Positions 21,594-30,691 are shown, counted from the stretch's first letter. The stretch is DNA of 45,120 bases from a bacterium (GCA_021824285.1 JAKAKZ010000006.1:1-45120); one strand, 5' to 3'. Program-made: numbers and translations. Notes: generated from the letters alone by a model not told the origin.

Positions 21594-24500
21594 GTGCCGC
21601 CCAAATCCAAGTCAGCCGCCGAGCCGAATAAGGCGCAAAACGCCGCCGAGGCGGAAAACCCGCTATTCGCTGGCCTCAATGAGGCACAGCACCGCGCGGT
21701 CCTGCATGGGCAGGGGCCGCTCTTGATCGTTGCCGGAGCCGGCACAGGCAAGACCACGGTCATCACGCGCCGCATCGCCTGGCTCATCACGAGCGGCCGG
21801 GCCAAATCCGACGAGATTCTGGCGCTTACTTTCACCGATAAGGCGGCCGGTGAAATGACTGAACGCGTGGAAACGCTGCTGCCGCTCGGTTACGTGGACC
21901 TGTGGGTCTCGACTTTCCACGCTTTCTGCCAGCGTCTCCTCGCCGAGCACGCGCTCGACATCGGCCTGCCCACGGAGTTCCGGCTGCTGGGGGGTACGGA
22001 TGCGTATCTGCTGGTCCGTAAGAATTTCGACCGGTTCGCGCTCGACTATTATCGGCCGCTCGGCAATCCGACCAAATTCGTGCACGCGCTCCTGCAGCAC
22101 TTCAGCCGCGCCAAAGACGAGGCGGTCTCGCCGGAGGAGTATCTGGCGCACGCCAAAGAGGCGGCGCTCGACAAGGACCAGGCCCAGGCGGCGGAGGAAT
22201 CGAGTCGCCTCACCGAACTGGCGAACGCATATCATGCCTATCAGCGCCTGCTCTTGGACGAGGGAGTGCTTGACCTCGGTGACCTGCTCGTCGCCGTGCT
22301 GCGGCTTTTGCGCACACGGCCGCGCATCCTGGAAAAATACCGCAAGCAATTCAAGTACGTGGTGGTGGACGAGTTCCAGGACACCAATTGGGCGCAGTAC
22401 GAGCTGCTCAAGCTGCTCGTCCCGCCGGACGGCAATCTGGTCGTGGTGGGCGACGACGACCAATCCATCTACAAGTTCCGCGGCGCCTCGGTGGCCAATA
22501 TCCTGCAGTTCAAGAACGACTTCCCGACGGCCCGCGAGATCGTGCTGACGCGCAACTACCGTTCGCGCCAGAACATCCTCGACCTCTCCTATGCCTTCAT
22601 CCAGCGCAACAACCCGAACCGCCTGGAGGCGAAGCTTGCGGCCGCGGGCGGCGGCGCGGCGGTCATCTCGAAGCGCCTCGTGGCCGAGAACGGCGGGACG
22701 GGGGAGATCAAGCACCTGCATTTCATGACGCTGGAGCAGGAGGCTAGAGGCGTTGCCGACAAGATCGAAGAACTGAAGGCGGCGGCCAAGGATCGTAATT
22801 GGAGCGATTTTTGCGTCTTGGTGCGCTCCAATTCAGGAGCCGACGATTTCAGCCGCGAGTTTCAGCGGCGCGGCATCCCGTTTCAGTTTCTGGCGCTTAA
22901 GGGACTGTACGCCAAGCCGGTGGTCATGGATTGCCTGGCCTGGTTCCGCCTGCTTGATGATCGCCACGAGAGCAGCGCCATGTACCGCCTGCTGTCTTCG
23001 CCGCCATATCGCATCGAGGGAAGCGACCTTGTCGCCCTGGCGCATGAGGCGGCCAAGAAAGCCGAATCCATCTACGAAGTGTCGCGGCGGCACGCTGTCT
23101 TACCGGGGCTTTCCGCCGCCACCCGCGGCCAGCTCGACCGCCTGTTGGCGCAGGTCGAGGCACACACGCAGCTGGCCCGCGACCGAAGCGTCAGCGAGCT
23201 CCTCGTGAAGTTTCTCTATGACTCTGGCTACATGGAGGAATTCACCCACGACGATTCGCAGGATGCGCGCGAGCAGGTTTCGTACCTGAAACAGCTCCTG
23301 GAGCGCATCCGCCGCTTCGAGCTCGGCCACGAGGAACCGACCCTGCGTCACTTCATGGAGGAGTTTGCCCTGGAGCGAGAATCAGGCGAGGAAGGCGGGC
23401 TGTCTTTCGACGCCGAATCCGGTCCGGACATGGTGCGCATCATGACCGTACATGCGGCCAAAGGTCTGGAGTTCCCGTTCGTCTTCGTGGTCAACATGGT
23501 GGACAAGCGGTTTCCGACCGTGGCGCGGGGCGGCGGCATCGACTTGCCGGACGCGTTGACCAAGGAGATCGTGCCGGAGGGGGACGTGCATCTCGAGGAG
23601 GAACGCCGGCTGATGTACGTGGCCATGACCCGCGCCAAGGAGGGGCTTTACTTCACTTCCGCCGACGATTACGGCGGCAAGACCAAGAAGAAGCTGTCGC
23701 GCTTCATCCTGGAGCTGGGCTTCGAGAAGCCGGCGGGAGCGGTCGCGCCGGAAGTGGCACTCGCGCCGCTCGCTGCCGCGCCGGTCGCCAAGCGTCCGGA
23801 CTACGAACTGCCGCCCTACGTCAGCTTCACTCAGCTCGCGGCCTACGACAAATGCCCGTTGCAGTACAAGTTCGCCCACGTCATCCGCATCCCGGTCTTC
23901 GGCAAGCCGCAGTTGAGCTTCGGCAAGACCATCCACGCCACATTGGAAAAATTTCTCAAGGAGCTGTCCCAGCGCCGCGCCGCGGCGCAGGGTTCGCTCT
24001 TCGGCGGGCCGGAGGCCGCGCCGGCCGGCGCCGGTCAGCTGCCGGTCTCGCGCGACGAGCTCCTGGAGATGTATGCCGCCGCCTGGCAGGACGATTGGTA
24101 TCCCGACAAGCCGACCAAGGAGTCCTACCGCAAGAAGGGCCGCGAACTTCTCGAACGGTTTTACGCGCAGGCCGAGCAGGAACGGCCCGACCCGCTTTAT
24201 CTGGAAAAGGATTTCACGCTGAAAGTCGGTGCGCATTCCATCCGCGGCAAGATTGACCGTATCGACCGGCTGCCGGACGGTCCGGACAAGGACCAGGTCG
24301 AGATCCTGGACTACAAGACCGGCACGCCCAAGGAGGATGGCGAGCTGCGGCCCGAAGACAAGCGGCAGCTGCTCCTGTACCAGGCGGCGGTCGCCCGCCT
24401 GTTCGGCCTCAAGCCGGTGCGATTGACCTATCATTACCTGGAAGACGGTTCTCGGGTAAGCTTCTTGGGTACGGACAAGGATCTCACCAAATTCGATCAG

Positions 24501-24608
24501 GAGCTGGAGGACCAGATCGGGCGCATTAAAGGAGGGGATTTCGCCCCCAAGCCCGGGATGCACTGCCGGTTCTGCGATTTCGCCAATATTTGCGAATTCC
24601 GCGAATAG
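21594..24608 (+). CDS. UvrD/PcrA-type helicase fused to RecB-like Fe-S nuclease
   Basis: A 1004-residue SF1A helicase-nuclease, starting with GTG. Helicase motifs: LNEAQHRAV (Q motif), VAGAGTGKTTVI (I), VVDEFQDTN (II), VGDDDQSIYKFRGA (III), LTRNYRS (IV), MTVHAAKGLEF (V) and RRLMYVAMTRAKEGLYF (VI). From about residue 740 follows a PD-(D/E)XK domain: SFTQLAAYDKCPLQYKF, RGKIDRIDRL, EILDYKTG and CRFCDFANIC. The single upstream Cys plus C-x2-C-x5-C match the Fe-S-binding pattern of AddB/Cas4 nucleases. This architecture suits double-strand-break end processing in an organism lacking RecBCD; the partner, if any, is not in the window. Confidence 0.93.
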   Translation: MPPKSKSAAEPNKAQNAAEAENPLFAGLNEAQHRAVLHGQGPLLIVAGAGTGKTTVITRRIAWLITSGRAKSDEILALTFTDKAAGEMTERVETLLPLGYVDLWVSTFHAFCQRLLAEHALDIGLPTEFRLLGGTDAYLLVRKNFDRFALDYYRPLGNPTKFVHALLQHFSRAKDEAVSPEEYLAHAKEAALDKDQAQAAEESSRLTELANAYHAYQRLLLDEGVLDLGDLLVAVLRLLRTRPRILEKYRKQFKYVVVDEFQDTNWAQYELLKLLVPPDGNLVVVGDDDQSIYKFRGASVANILQFKNDFPTAREIVLTRNYRSRQNILDLSYAFIQRNNPNRLEAKLAAAGGGAAVISKRLVAENGGTGEIKHLHFMTLEQEARGVADKIEELKAAAKDRNWSDFCVLVRSNSGADDFSREFQRRGIPFQFLALKGLYAKPVVMDCLAWFRLLDDRHESSAMYRLLSSPPYRIEGSDLVALAHEAAKKAESIYEVSRRHAVLPGLSAATRGQLDRLLAQVEAHTQLARDRSVSELLVKFLYDSGYMEEFTHDDSQDAREQVSYLKQLLERIRRFELGHEEPTLRHFMEEFALERESGEEGGLSFDAESGPDMVRIMTVHAAKGLEFPFVFVVNMVDKRFPTVARGGGIDLPDALTKEIVPEGDVHLEEERRLMYVAMTRAKEGLYFTSADDYGGKTKKKLSRFILELGFEKPAGAVAPEVALAPLAAAPVAKRPDYELPPYVSFTQLAAYDKCPLQYKFAHVIRIPVFGKPQLSFGKTIHATLEKFLKELSQRRAAAQGSLFGGPEAAPAGAGQLPVSRDELLEMYAAAWQDDWYPDKPTKESYRKKGRELLERFYAQAEQERPDPLYLEKDFTLKVGAHSIRGKIDRIDRLPDGPDKDQVEILDYKTGTPKEDGELRPEDKRQLLLYQAAVARLFGLKPVRLTYHYLEDGSRVSFLGTDKDLTKFDQELEDQIGRIKGGDFAPKPGMHCRFCDFANICEFRE

Positions 24609-24613
24609 CCCCT

Positions 24614-24895
24614 ATGCAGCCGATTTGCGAACTTCTGCCCAAGACCGTGAAAAAGGATGATGTGGAGCGGCATGTCCGCGGCGCCTTGGTGTCGCGGGCC
24701 GCGGCGGAAGCCCTGGGCTCCATCCTGCTCATGCCCGGCGCATTCCGTCCTCGCTCGTTTCGGGACGGCGTGCTGACCCTGGCTTGCCGCCGACCGCTTC
24801 TGGGCAAGGTCATCAGCGATCGCCAGGCGGAGCTGGTTACGGCCGTGAACCGGCGGCTTGGATTTCCGGCGGTCCGAAGGATAAGGACTTATTGA
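24614..24895 (+). CDS. DUF721/DciA-like protein
   Basis: A 93-residue protein resembling the DUF721 (DciA) domain: an N-terminal helix, AAAEALGSILL, then GVLTLACRRPLLGKVISDRQAELVTAVNRRLG and a basic VRRIRTY end, which matches the usual pattern of strand, helix with L-x2-x-L, and final IR motif. DciA in other bacteria helps load the replicative helicase DnaB. I chose ATG 24614, five bases after the helicase stop, giving an operon with the helicase-nuclease. Similarity is modest and the assignment tentative. Confidence 0.62.
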   Translation: MQPICELLPKTVKKDDVERHVRGALVSRAAAEALGSILLMPGAFRPRSFRDGVLTLACRRPLLGKVISDRQAELVTAVNRRLGFPAVRRIRTY

Positions 24896-24897
24896 GA

Positions 24898-24939
24898 TAA
24901 GCCGTAAGCCCAAAGCGCTAAGCTCCGAGCTTTCACCAA
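24898..24939 (+). repeat. Single-arm heptad repeat before the membrane-protein gene (locus 7)
   Basis: Five consecutive 7-base units with AGC at positions 3-5 (taagccg, taagccc, aaagcgc, taagctc, cgagctt) ending at the ATG at 24940. The sequence resembles the second arm of locus 4. I see no clear complementary arm. Confidence 0.65.
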
Positions 24940-25374
24940 ATGACTCTCCGTCAATATCTCACCATGATGAGCGCCGGGACGGCCGCGGCCTGGGCCGCGA
25001 TCGCCGTCATCGTCACGCAGGTCGATCCGGCGGATGCGCCGGCACCGGTCGTCGTCATCCTGTACTTGGCGTTCCTGGTCGCGCTGACCGGTACCTTCGC
25101 GGTGCTGGGCTTTCTTGCCAGGATTTTCGTTTTGCGGAAGACTTTCCGGCTGTCGCATCAGGTCATGGTCTCGTTCCGGCAGGCCGCGCTGCTCGCCGTT
25201 GTCGCGGTACTCGCCCTGTTCCTGGAGAGCCGCGCCCTGCTCAACTGGTGGAACGGGATGCTTCTTGCTCTCATGGTGACGGCCGCTGAATTTTTTTTCA
25301 TCTCCGCCACTTCCCGCAGCGCGCGGAGCCCCTCGCGCGCGCGTCCGGTTGACCGCGACATGGACCTGCATTAG
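24940..25374 (+). CDS. Hypothetical four-helix membrane protein
   Basis: A 144-residue protein with four predicted transmembrane segments (residues ~8-27, 38-62, 82-99, 104-122), short loops, a basic segment VLRKTFRLSH between helices 2 and 3, and a charged Arg/Ser-rich C-terminal tail (SRSARSPSRARPVDRDMDLH) that should be cytoplasmic. No enzyme or transporter motif is visible. It precedes the mreBCD cluster by ~216 bases but has a separate promoter context, so a functional link is not shown. Function unknown. Confidence 0.75.
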   Translation: MTLRQYLTMMSAGTAAAWAAIAVIVTQVDPADAPAPVVVILYLAFLVALTGTFAVLGFLARIFVLRKTFRLSHQVMVSFRQAALLAVVAVLALFLESRALLNWWNGMLLALMVTAAEFFFISATSRSARSPSRARPVDRDMDLH

Positions 25375-25518
25375 GCTGACGCCGCAAAGCAGTATCTCGT
25401 TGCCCAGTACCTGCGACAGCGAAGCGGCGGCTGCGGTCTTCCGCACGTTTAAACTTTGCCGCCCGCAGCTCCAGACTGGCCTTAAGCGTCGGTATTTTTT
25501 TGGCTTTACCCAGCAGAC

Positions 25519-25547
25519 TTGCGCCATAAAGACGTCATGGTTATACT
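25519..25547 (+). promoter_or_regulatory. Promoter of the mreBCD-mrdA operon
   Basis: TTGCGC (25519-25524), 17-base spacer, TATACT (25542-25547). Start near 25554. The first bases of the transcript form a hairpin GCGCAT (25558-25563) / ATGCGC (25571-25576) before the ATG at 25591. The remainder of the 25375-25518 gap shows no gene. Confidence 0.72.
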
Positions 25548-25590
25548 GCCACCGTCAGCGCATCTCCTTAATGCGCGTTGAACAAAAGAG

Positions 25591-26661
25591 ATGTTCAAGA
25601 GGATCATGGGAAAATTTACGCGGGATTTAGGCATTGACCTCGGCACGGCCAACACTTTGGTGTTCTGCCGCGATAAGGGCATCATCATCAACGAGCCTTC
25701 GGTCGTGTCGATCAACACGCGTTCCGGCCAGATCCTGGCGGTCGGCCATGCGGCCAAGGACATGATCGGCAAGACGCCGAACTACATCGCCACCGTGCGG
25801 CCGCTCGTGGCCGGAATCATCTCCGATTTCGAAGTCACGGAAAAGATGCTGCGCTATTTCATTGAGAAGGCCCATAAGGATGGCTTCGCGCTCTTGCCGC
25901 GACCGCGCGTGATCATCGGCGTGCCGCTCGACCTGACTGAAGTGGAACGCAAGGCCGTGGAGGACGCGGCCATGAATGCCGGCGCGCGCGAGGTCTATCT
26001 GGTCGAGGAACCGATGGCCGCGGCCATCGGAGCGCGTCTGCCCATCACGGAACCGGTCGGCAACATGATCATCGATATCGGCGGCGGGACAACGGAAATC
26101 GCGGTCATCTCCCTTTCAGGCGTAGTCACCTGGAAGTCCCTGCCCATCGCCGGCGACGAGTTTAACCGCAATATCGTGCAGTTTGCCCGCGAACGGTTCA
26201 ACCTGCTGCTTGGCGAAAAAGTCGCGGAACAGATCAAGATGCGCATCGGGACGGCGGCGGAGCCGGCGGCGCCGCTGCAGATGGAGATGCGCGGCCGCGA
26301 CATGATCTCCGGTCTGCCGCGTGAGATCATGGTGACCGACGGCCAAATCCGGGAGGCGCTCTCCAAATCCGTCAAAGCCATCGTGGATAACGTGAAGGCC
26401 ACGCTCGAGCTGACACCGCCGGAATTGGTGGCCGACATCTACGAGCGAGGCATCGTCATGACCGGCGGCGGCTCCACGCTCGCCGGCCTCGATAAGGTGA
26501 TTTCCGAGGCGGCCGAGATTCCGGTGCGGGTGGCCGATGACGCCCTGACCTGCGTGGTGCGCGGCACGGGCCTCTTGCTTGATGCGCCGGACCTGCTTGA
26601 TACCATCGCGCTGCCGTCTTCGGTGGAGAACGCGCGCGAGCGTCGTAGGATTCCGGCCTGA
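25591..26661 (+). CDS. mreB: MreB, actin-like rod-shape protein
   Basis: A 356-residue bacterial actin. Phosphate-binding motifs: DLGIDLGTANTLVF, IIGVPLDLTEVERKAV, the VEEPMAAAIGA segment, IIDIGGGTTEIAVISL and IVMTGGGSTLAGLD. It polymerises on the inner face of the membrane and organises lateral peptidoglycan synthesis. The N-terminal FKRIMGKFTRD can serve as the amphipathic membrane anchor. Length and order are typical, and mreC, mreD-like and PBP2 genes follow, forming an elongasome operon. Confidence 0.98.
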   Translation: MFKRIMGKFTRDLGIDLGTANTLVFCRDKGIIINEPSVVSINTRSGQILAVGHAAKDMIGKTPNYIATVRPLVAGIISDFEVTEKMLRYFIEKAHKDGFALLPRPRVIIGVPLDLTEVERKAVEDAAMNAGAREVYLVEEPMAAAIGARLPITEPVGNMIIDIGGGTTEIAVISLSGVVTWKSLPIAGDEFNRNIVQFARERFNLLLGEKVAEQIKMRIGTAAEPAAPLQMEMRGRDMISGLPREIMVTDGQIREALSKSVKAIVDNVKATLELTPPELVADIYERGIVMTGGGSTLAGLDKVISEAAEIPVRVADDALTCVVRGTGLLLDAPDLLDTIALPSSVENARERRRIPA

Positions 26662-26683
26662 GCCTAACCCGGACTTTTTCGAG

Positions 26684-26727
26684 GAGACCGGCCGCCGTCC
26701 CGCACTTGCGTCCGGGGCGGCGGTCTC
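26684..26727 (+). terminator. Hairpin between mreB and mreC (possible attenuator)
   Basis: GAGACCGGCCGCCG (26684-26697) can pair imperfectly with CGGCGGTCTC (26718-26727), followed by TTGTTT before the mreC ATG. It could lower expression of mreC and the downstream genes relative to mreB, or stabilise the mreB message. Confidence 0.5.
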
Positions 26728-26735
26728 TTGTTTAT

Positions 26736-27530
26736 ATGCGCAGCAGCCTATCCAATACCTTGCGTAGTCCGCTCTGGATCGCCGCTGCCGCAGCGGCGGT
26801 GCTTCTGCTGATCTTCAGCGGACGTATTTTCGGCGTCTTTTCCCGCGGCCTGCGCGCCGCGGCCGGCGTGCTGCACGCTCCGGCAACGGCGTTAGGCAAC
26901 TGGTGGGATGCGAGTCCAACGCCGGACGAGGCTGACGAGAAAATGCTGTCGGCGGTTGCCGACATCCGCCGGCTGTCGGCAGAAAACGCGGAACTGCGGG
27001 CCGCTTTGGGTTACCGTGAAAAGCATCCGGATGCTCTCGTGGCGGCCCGAGTGATTTCTGAATCGGATGACGCCTCTTTGGCCGCCCTGCGTATCGACCG
27101 CGGTTCGGAAGACGGTTTGGCCGCCGGCCAGGCCGTTATCATCGGCGACGGCGTGCTGGTCGGACGGCTGCGCAGCGTCAGCCGCTATTCGGCGGTTGTG
27201 CTGCTCATCACCGACTCCCGCAGCCGTCTCGCGGTGTCTGCTGGCGACTTGACCGAGACCATCGGCGTGCTGGAAGGAGACCGCGGGTTGAGCGTCGGCG
27301 TTTCGCTCATCCCGCAATCCGTGCCGCTCACGGTCGGCGACGTGATTGTCACTTCCGGACTGGAACCGGGCATCCGTCGCGGATTTGCCGTCGGTTCCGT
27401 GGAGAAGATCGAGAAGAGCGTTCAAGCCTCGTTCCAGTCGGCGGTGATCAAGCCGTTTTCTCTGGGCCGCCATCCCAGCGTCGTTCAGGTGGTCGTGCCG
27501 GCGCCAGAAATGCGGGCAGCCACGGAGTGA
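26736..27530 (+). CDS. mreC: MreC, rod-shape-determining periplasmic/extracytoplasmic protein
   Basis: A 264-residue MreC protein. Start at ATG 26736 gives a basic N-terminus, one transmembrane helix (WIAAAAAAVLLLIFSGRIF, residues ~11-29), a coiled coil (ADIRRLSAENAELRAALGY) and the two beta-barrel domains with AARVISESDDASLAALRIDRG, GDGVLVGRLRSVSRYSAVVLLITD and VGDVIVTSGLEPGIRRGFAVG. The TTG at 26706 in the same frame was rejected because it lies within the hairpin. MreC links MreB to PBP2. Its stop overlaps the next start (GTGA). Confidence 0.93.
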   Translation: MRSSLSNTLRSPLWIAAAAAAVLLLIFSGRIFGVFSRGLRAAAGVLHAPATALGNWWDASPTPDEADEKMLSAVADIRRLSAENAELRAALGYREKHPDALVAARVISESDDASLAALRIDRGSEDGLAAGQAVIIGDGVLVGRLRSVSRYSAVVLLITDSRSRLAVSAGDLTETIGVLEGDRGLSVGVSLIPQSVPLTVGDVIVTSGLEPGIRRGFAVGSVEKIEKSVQASFQSAVIKPFSLGRHPSVVQVVVPAPEMRAATE

Positions 27531-28057
27531 GTATGCTGAAGCGATTTTTCATGGTCTGCGGCGTGGCTGGTTTGGCCGTCCTGGAGGCGGCAGCCTTGGC
27601 GATTCTCCCTTGGCCCATGCCGATGCTGCGTTTCAGCCTGATTGCCGTCACGAATCTCGTGACTTCATTCCGCATCGGACTGGCATGGTCGGCGGCCTTG
27701 GCGGCCGGTCTCGTGCTCGACCTGCTGATGCCTTGGCCGCCGGGTTGCGGCACCCTGGGGATGCTTGCGGTAGTGGCCGTGCTGACGCCGCTGACCACGC
27801 GCGTGCTGACCCATATCTCCCTGCCGTCGCTTGTCGGCATCAATGTCATCGCCTTTGCGGTCTTCAATCTCACCGCCACGGCGGTTCGTTCGGCATCCGA
27901 TCTTCTGGAGAGCGGTCATCCGCATTTCTGGCCGGCGGGCGGCTTCTGGCTGTTCGGTCTGGCGCTCCTGACCCAGACGGCGCTCGCGGCTCTCTGGCAG
28001 GTCGTGGCGCGCAAAGTCCACCGTTCGCTCGTCTCTTCATTCCTGGTGCTGCGCTGA
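27527..28057 (+). CDS. MreD-like membrane protein
   Basis: A 176-residue polytopic membrane protein in the mreD position, starting at GTG 27527 (overlapping the mreC stop) or ATG 27533. About five hydrophobic segments are visible, including GVAGLAVLEAAALAILPW, SFRIGLAWSAALAAGLVLDLLMPW, GMLAVVAVLTPL, GINVIAFAVFNLTA and GGFWLFGLALLTQTALAALW. MreD sequences are poorly conserved; the call rests on topology, size and gene order between mreC and PBP2. Confidence 0.75.
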   Translation: MSMLKRFFMVCGVAGLAVLEAAALAILPWPMPMLRFSLIAVTNLVTSFRIGLAWSAALAAGLVLDLLMPWPPGCGTLGMLAVVAVLTPLTTRVLTHISLPSLVGINVIAFAVFNLTATAVRSASDLLESGHPHFWPAGGFWLFGLALLTQTALAALWQVVARKVHRSLVSSFLVLR

Positions 28058-28058
28058 T

Positions 28059-30095
28059 ATGGCCCATTTGCCTGATGACCGCGGATTCGGCGAGCTGTTC
28101 CCGCGGTTTGAGGATAATCGGAACTTGACGGTGCGGCGCACGGAGAAGGACGCGCCGTTCGAGGCGTCGCCGGAGGAGGAGCAGTTTGGCGATCCATCCG
28201 CGGCGGAATACCTCGGGGCGGCGGTGCGTCCGGCCCGCCTGCACATCATGCTGCTGGCCGTACTTGCGCCCTTGCTCGCGGTCGTCGTACGCACGGGCCA
28301 ACTGCAGCTGTCGCAGGGCGGCGACCTGTCGCGGAAGGCCGAAAGCAATCGCCTGCGGACGGAGCGCGTTCCGGTCGAGCGCGGCATCATCTACGACAGT
28401 GCCGGCCGGCCGCTGGTCTCCAACGTACCCAGCTTCAGCGCGACAGTGGTGCCGGCCGACTTGCCGCGGGACCCGCAGATGCGGCGCGAGACTTTGGCGC
28501 GGGTGGCGTCGCTTTTGGGCCAGAAGCCGATGGATATCGAAAAGGCCATCGCCGAATACGGCGTCAATCGGCAGGATCCGGTCGTGATCGCTGACGACAT
28601 TCCGCACGATGAGGCGGTTCTGGTTTCCGTGGAAGCCTCGCGGACGCCGGCGCTTGGCCTGGATATCGGCACCCGCCGCGAATATCCGCTTGCCGACTCT
28701 GTGCCGTCCTTGGCGCACGTGCTCGGCTACGAGTCGCGCGTCACGCAGGCCGACCTGGACCGCGCGGCGGACAGCCAGTACGCGCCGACTGATCTGATCG
28801 GTAAAATGGGCTTGGAACGTTTTTATGAGTCGGCTCTGCGCGGCAGTCCTGGGGAACGGCGGGTGGAGGTCGATGCCGTCGGCCGACGCAAGCGCACGGT
28901 TTCCGAGAATCGCGGGACGAAGGGGACTAGCCTGGTGCTCGCTTTAGATCTGGATCTGCAGCGGGAGGCCGAAGCGGCCCTGCGTGACGAGCTGAAGCTG
29001 ACCCACAAGAGCCGCGGCAGCGTCGTGGTGCTGGACCCACGCACCGGCGAAGTCCGGGCCCTCGTCAGCTGGCCGTCGTTCTCCAACGAGCTATTCGCCC
29101 AAGGTATCGGCGCGTCGGCCTATTCCGAACTGATCAGCGACAAGGATAAACCGCTGTTCATGCGGGCCATCGCCGGCTCCTTGCCGGCCGGTTCGACCTT
29201 CAAGCCGGTGATCGGCGCAGCCGCCCTGGAGGAGAAGATAGTCACGCCGAGCACCACTTTCATGTCCACGGGCGGACTGAAGGTCGGGCAATGGTTCTTT
29301 CCTGACTGGAAAGCCGGCGGCCATGGGCCGACCGATCTGGCCAAGGCCATCGCCGAGTCGGTGAACACCTACTTCTATACTGTGGGCGGCGGCTATGACC
29401 GCCAACCGGGCTTGGGCCCATGGAGGATCGCGTCTTACGCTGCGCGTTTCGGTTTCGGTATGCCTCTCGGCATCGATCTGCCCGGCGAACAGGGCGGTTT
29501 TCTGCCGACGCCCGAATGGAAAGAGCAGACTCGTCACGAGGTCTGGTACATCGGCGACACCTATCATGTGGCGATCGGACAGGGTGACGTGCTGGTGACG
29601 CCACTGCAGATCGCGGCGATGACCACGGTCTTCGCGAACGGCGGCACGCTCTATGAGCCGCATCTGGTCAGCGTGGACATCGCGGCCGACGGCTCGCGTC
29701 AGGAGATCCACCCGACCGTCTTACGGAGCCAGGTGGTCAGCGCCCCGTCGATCGAGGCAGTGCGGCGCGGCATGCGGCAGACGGTCACGGCCGGCAGTGC
29801 CCGCTCGCTCGGAGACCTGCCGGTGGCCGTGGCCGCGAAGACCGGTACGGCCCAATGGAGTTCGGACAAGTCAACGCACGCCTGGTTCACCTCATTCGCG
29901 CCATACGACAAACCGCAGCTCACCGTGACGGTCCTGGTGGAGGAAGGAGGGGAAGGATCGTCGGTGGCTGCACCGATAGCCAAACGCATATACGGCTGGT
30001 ATTTCCGCGACAAGTCGAAGCCTTATGTGCCGTACCGACCGACAGTACCGGTGCCGACGCAGATTACGGCGACGGTCGATCGGCTGGTCGAATGA
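28059..30095 (+). CDS. mrdA: Penicillin-binding protein 2 (class B transpeptidase)
   Basis: A 678-residue class B PBP that cross-links peptidoglycan in the elongasome. A cytoplasmic head of ~65 residues is longer than usual and acidic, followed by one transmembrane helix (LHIMLLAVLAPLLAVVV). The dimerisation domain starts with RVPVERGIIYDSAGRPLVSN; the transpeptidase domain has the serine motif GSTFKP (S~378), SVN (~435) and KTGT (~593). Start is one base after the mreD-like stop. No rodA is seen in the window, though PBP2 normally works with that glycosyltransferase. A beta-lactam target. Confidence 0.95.
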   Translation: MAHLPDDRGFGELFPRFEDNRNLTVRRTEKDAPFEASPEEEQFGDPSAAEYLGAAVRPARLHIMLLAVLAPLLAVVVRTGQLQLSQGGDLSRKAESNRLRTERVPVERGIIYDSAGRPLVSNVPSFSATVVPADLPRDPQMRRETLARVASLLGQKPMDIEKAIAEYGVNRQDPVVIADDIPHDEAVLVSVEASRTPALGLDIGTRREYPLADSVPSLAHVLGYESRVTQADLDRAADSQYAPTDLIGKMGLERFYESALRGSPGERRVEVDAVGRRKRTVSENRGTKGTSLVLALDLDLQREAEAALRDELKLTHKSRGSVVVLDPRTGEVRALVSWPSFSNELFAQGIGASAYSELISDKDKPLFMRAIAGSLPAGSTFKPVIGAAALEEKIVTPSTTFMSTGGLKVGQWFFPDWKAGGHGPTDLAKAIAESVNTYFYTVGGGYDRQPGLGPWRIASYAARFGFGMPLGIDLPGEQGGFLPTPEWKEQTRHEVWYIGDTYHVAIGQGDVLVTPLQIAAMTTVFANGGTLYEPHLVSVDIAADGSRQEIHPTVLRSQVVSAPSIEAVRRGMRQTVTAGSARSLGDLPVAVAAKTGTAQWSSDKSTHAWFTSFAPYDKPQLTVTVLVEEGGEGSSVAAPIAKRIYGWYFRDKSKPYVPYRPTVPVPTQITATVDRLVE

Positions 30096-30125
30096 CGGCC
30101 GAACCTTGCCCGGGCGAATTCCGCC

Positions 30126-30154
30126 TTGACCGGCTAATGGTTTTTTCCTATATT
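30126..30154 (+). promoter_or_regulatory. Promoter of greA
   Basis: TTGACC (30126-30131), 17-base spacer, TATATT (30149-30154). Start near 30161, giving a structured ~72-base leader with self-complementary CCGCGCGG and a GCCC-GATA-GGGC hairpin before the ATG at 30233. Confidence 0.82.
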
Positions 30155-30232
30155 TAAGCGGTCAAAACCGAAGCCGACGACACCGCGCGGACCGCGCGGG
30201 ATTGATAGTTTTGCCCGATAGGGCGCACCGCT

Positions 30233-30691
30233 ATGTCCGGACCGTTCTACGTTTCCGCCGAAGGAATGAAGAAAATGGAAGATGAACTGGCCTATCTCAA
30301 GACGGCTAAACGCCTGGAGATGTCTGAACGCATCGAAAAGGCCAAGGACTTGGGCGACCTGCGCGAAAACGCCGACTATCAGGAGGCCAAGGACGAGCTG
30401 GCCAGCGTGGAAAGCCGCATCCTGGAGCTCTCCGATGCGCTGAAGCGCGCGGTCATCATCGAGGCGGCCGCCGGCGACATGGTGACGCTCGGGGCCAGCG
30501 TGACGGTGGCGGTCGGCGGCAAGGAAAAGGTCTTCCGGGTCGTCGGTTCGCATGAGGCGAACCCTTTGCAGGGCCTGATCTCCAATGAATCGCCCCTGGG
30601 CCGGGCCCTCCTGGGAAAGAAGGTCGGCGAGAGCGCCGAAGTGGCCGCCCCGTCGGGCACCATACGGTACGAAATCAGGAAAATCGGTTGA
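30233..30691 (+). CDS. greA: Transcription elongation factor GreA
   Basis: A 152-residue GreA: N-terminal coiled coil with the functional tip DLRENADYQEAKDE (the acidic D-E pair that activates RNA polymerase transcript cleavage) and a C-terminal FKBP-like domain with MVTLGASVTVAV, NPLQGLISNESPLGRALLGKKVGE and YEIRKIG. It rescues backtracked RNA polymerase. Length is slightly below the usual 158. Own promoter with a structured leader; lysS follows after six bases and is probably co-transcribed. Confidence 0.96.
   Translation: MSGPFYVSAEGMKKMEDELAYLKTAKRLEMSERIEKAKDLGDLRENADYQEAKDELASVESRILELSDALKRAVIIEAAAGDMVTLGASVTVAVGGKEKVFRVVGSHEANPLQGLISNESPLGRALLGKKVGESAEVAAPSGTIRYEIRKIG

Noticed and set aside
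26706-26735. TTG start for mreC
   Set aside because: It falls inside the intergenic hairpin and adds ten residues not expected before the membrane anchor; ATG 26736 fits better.
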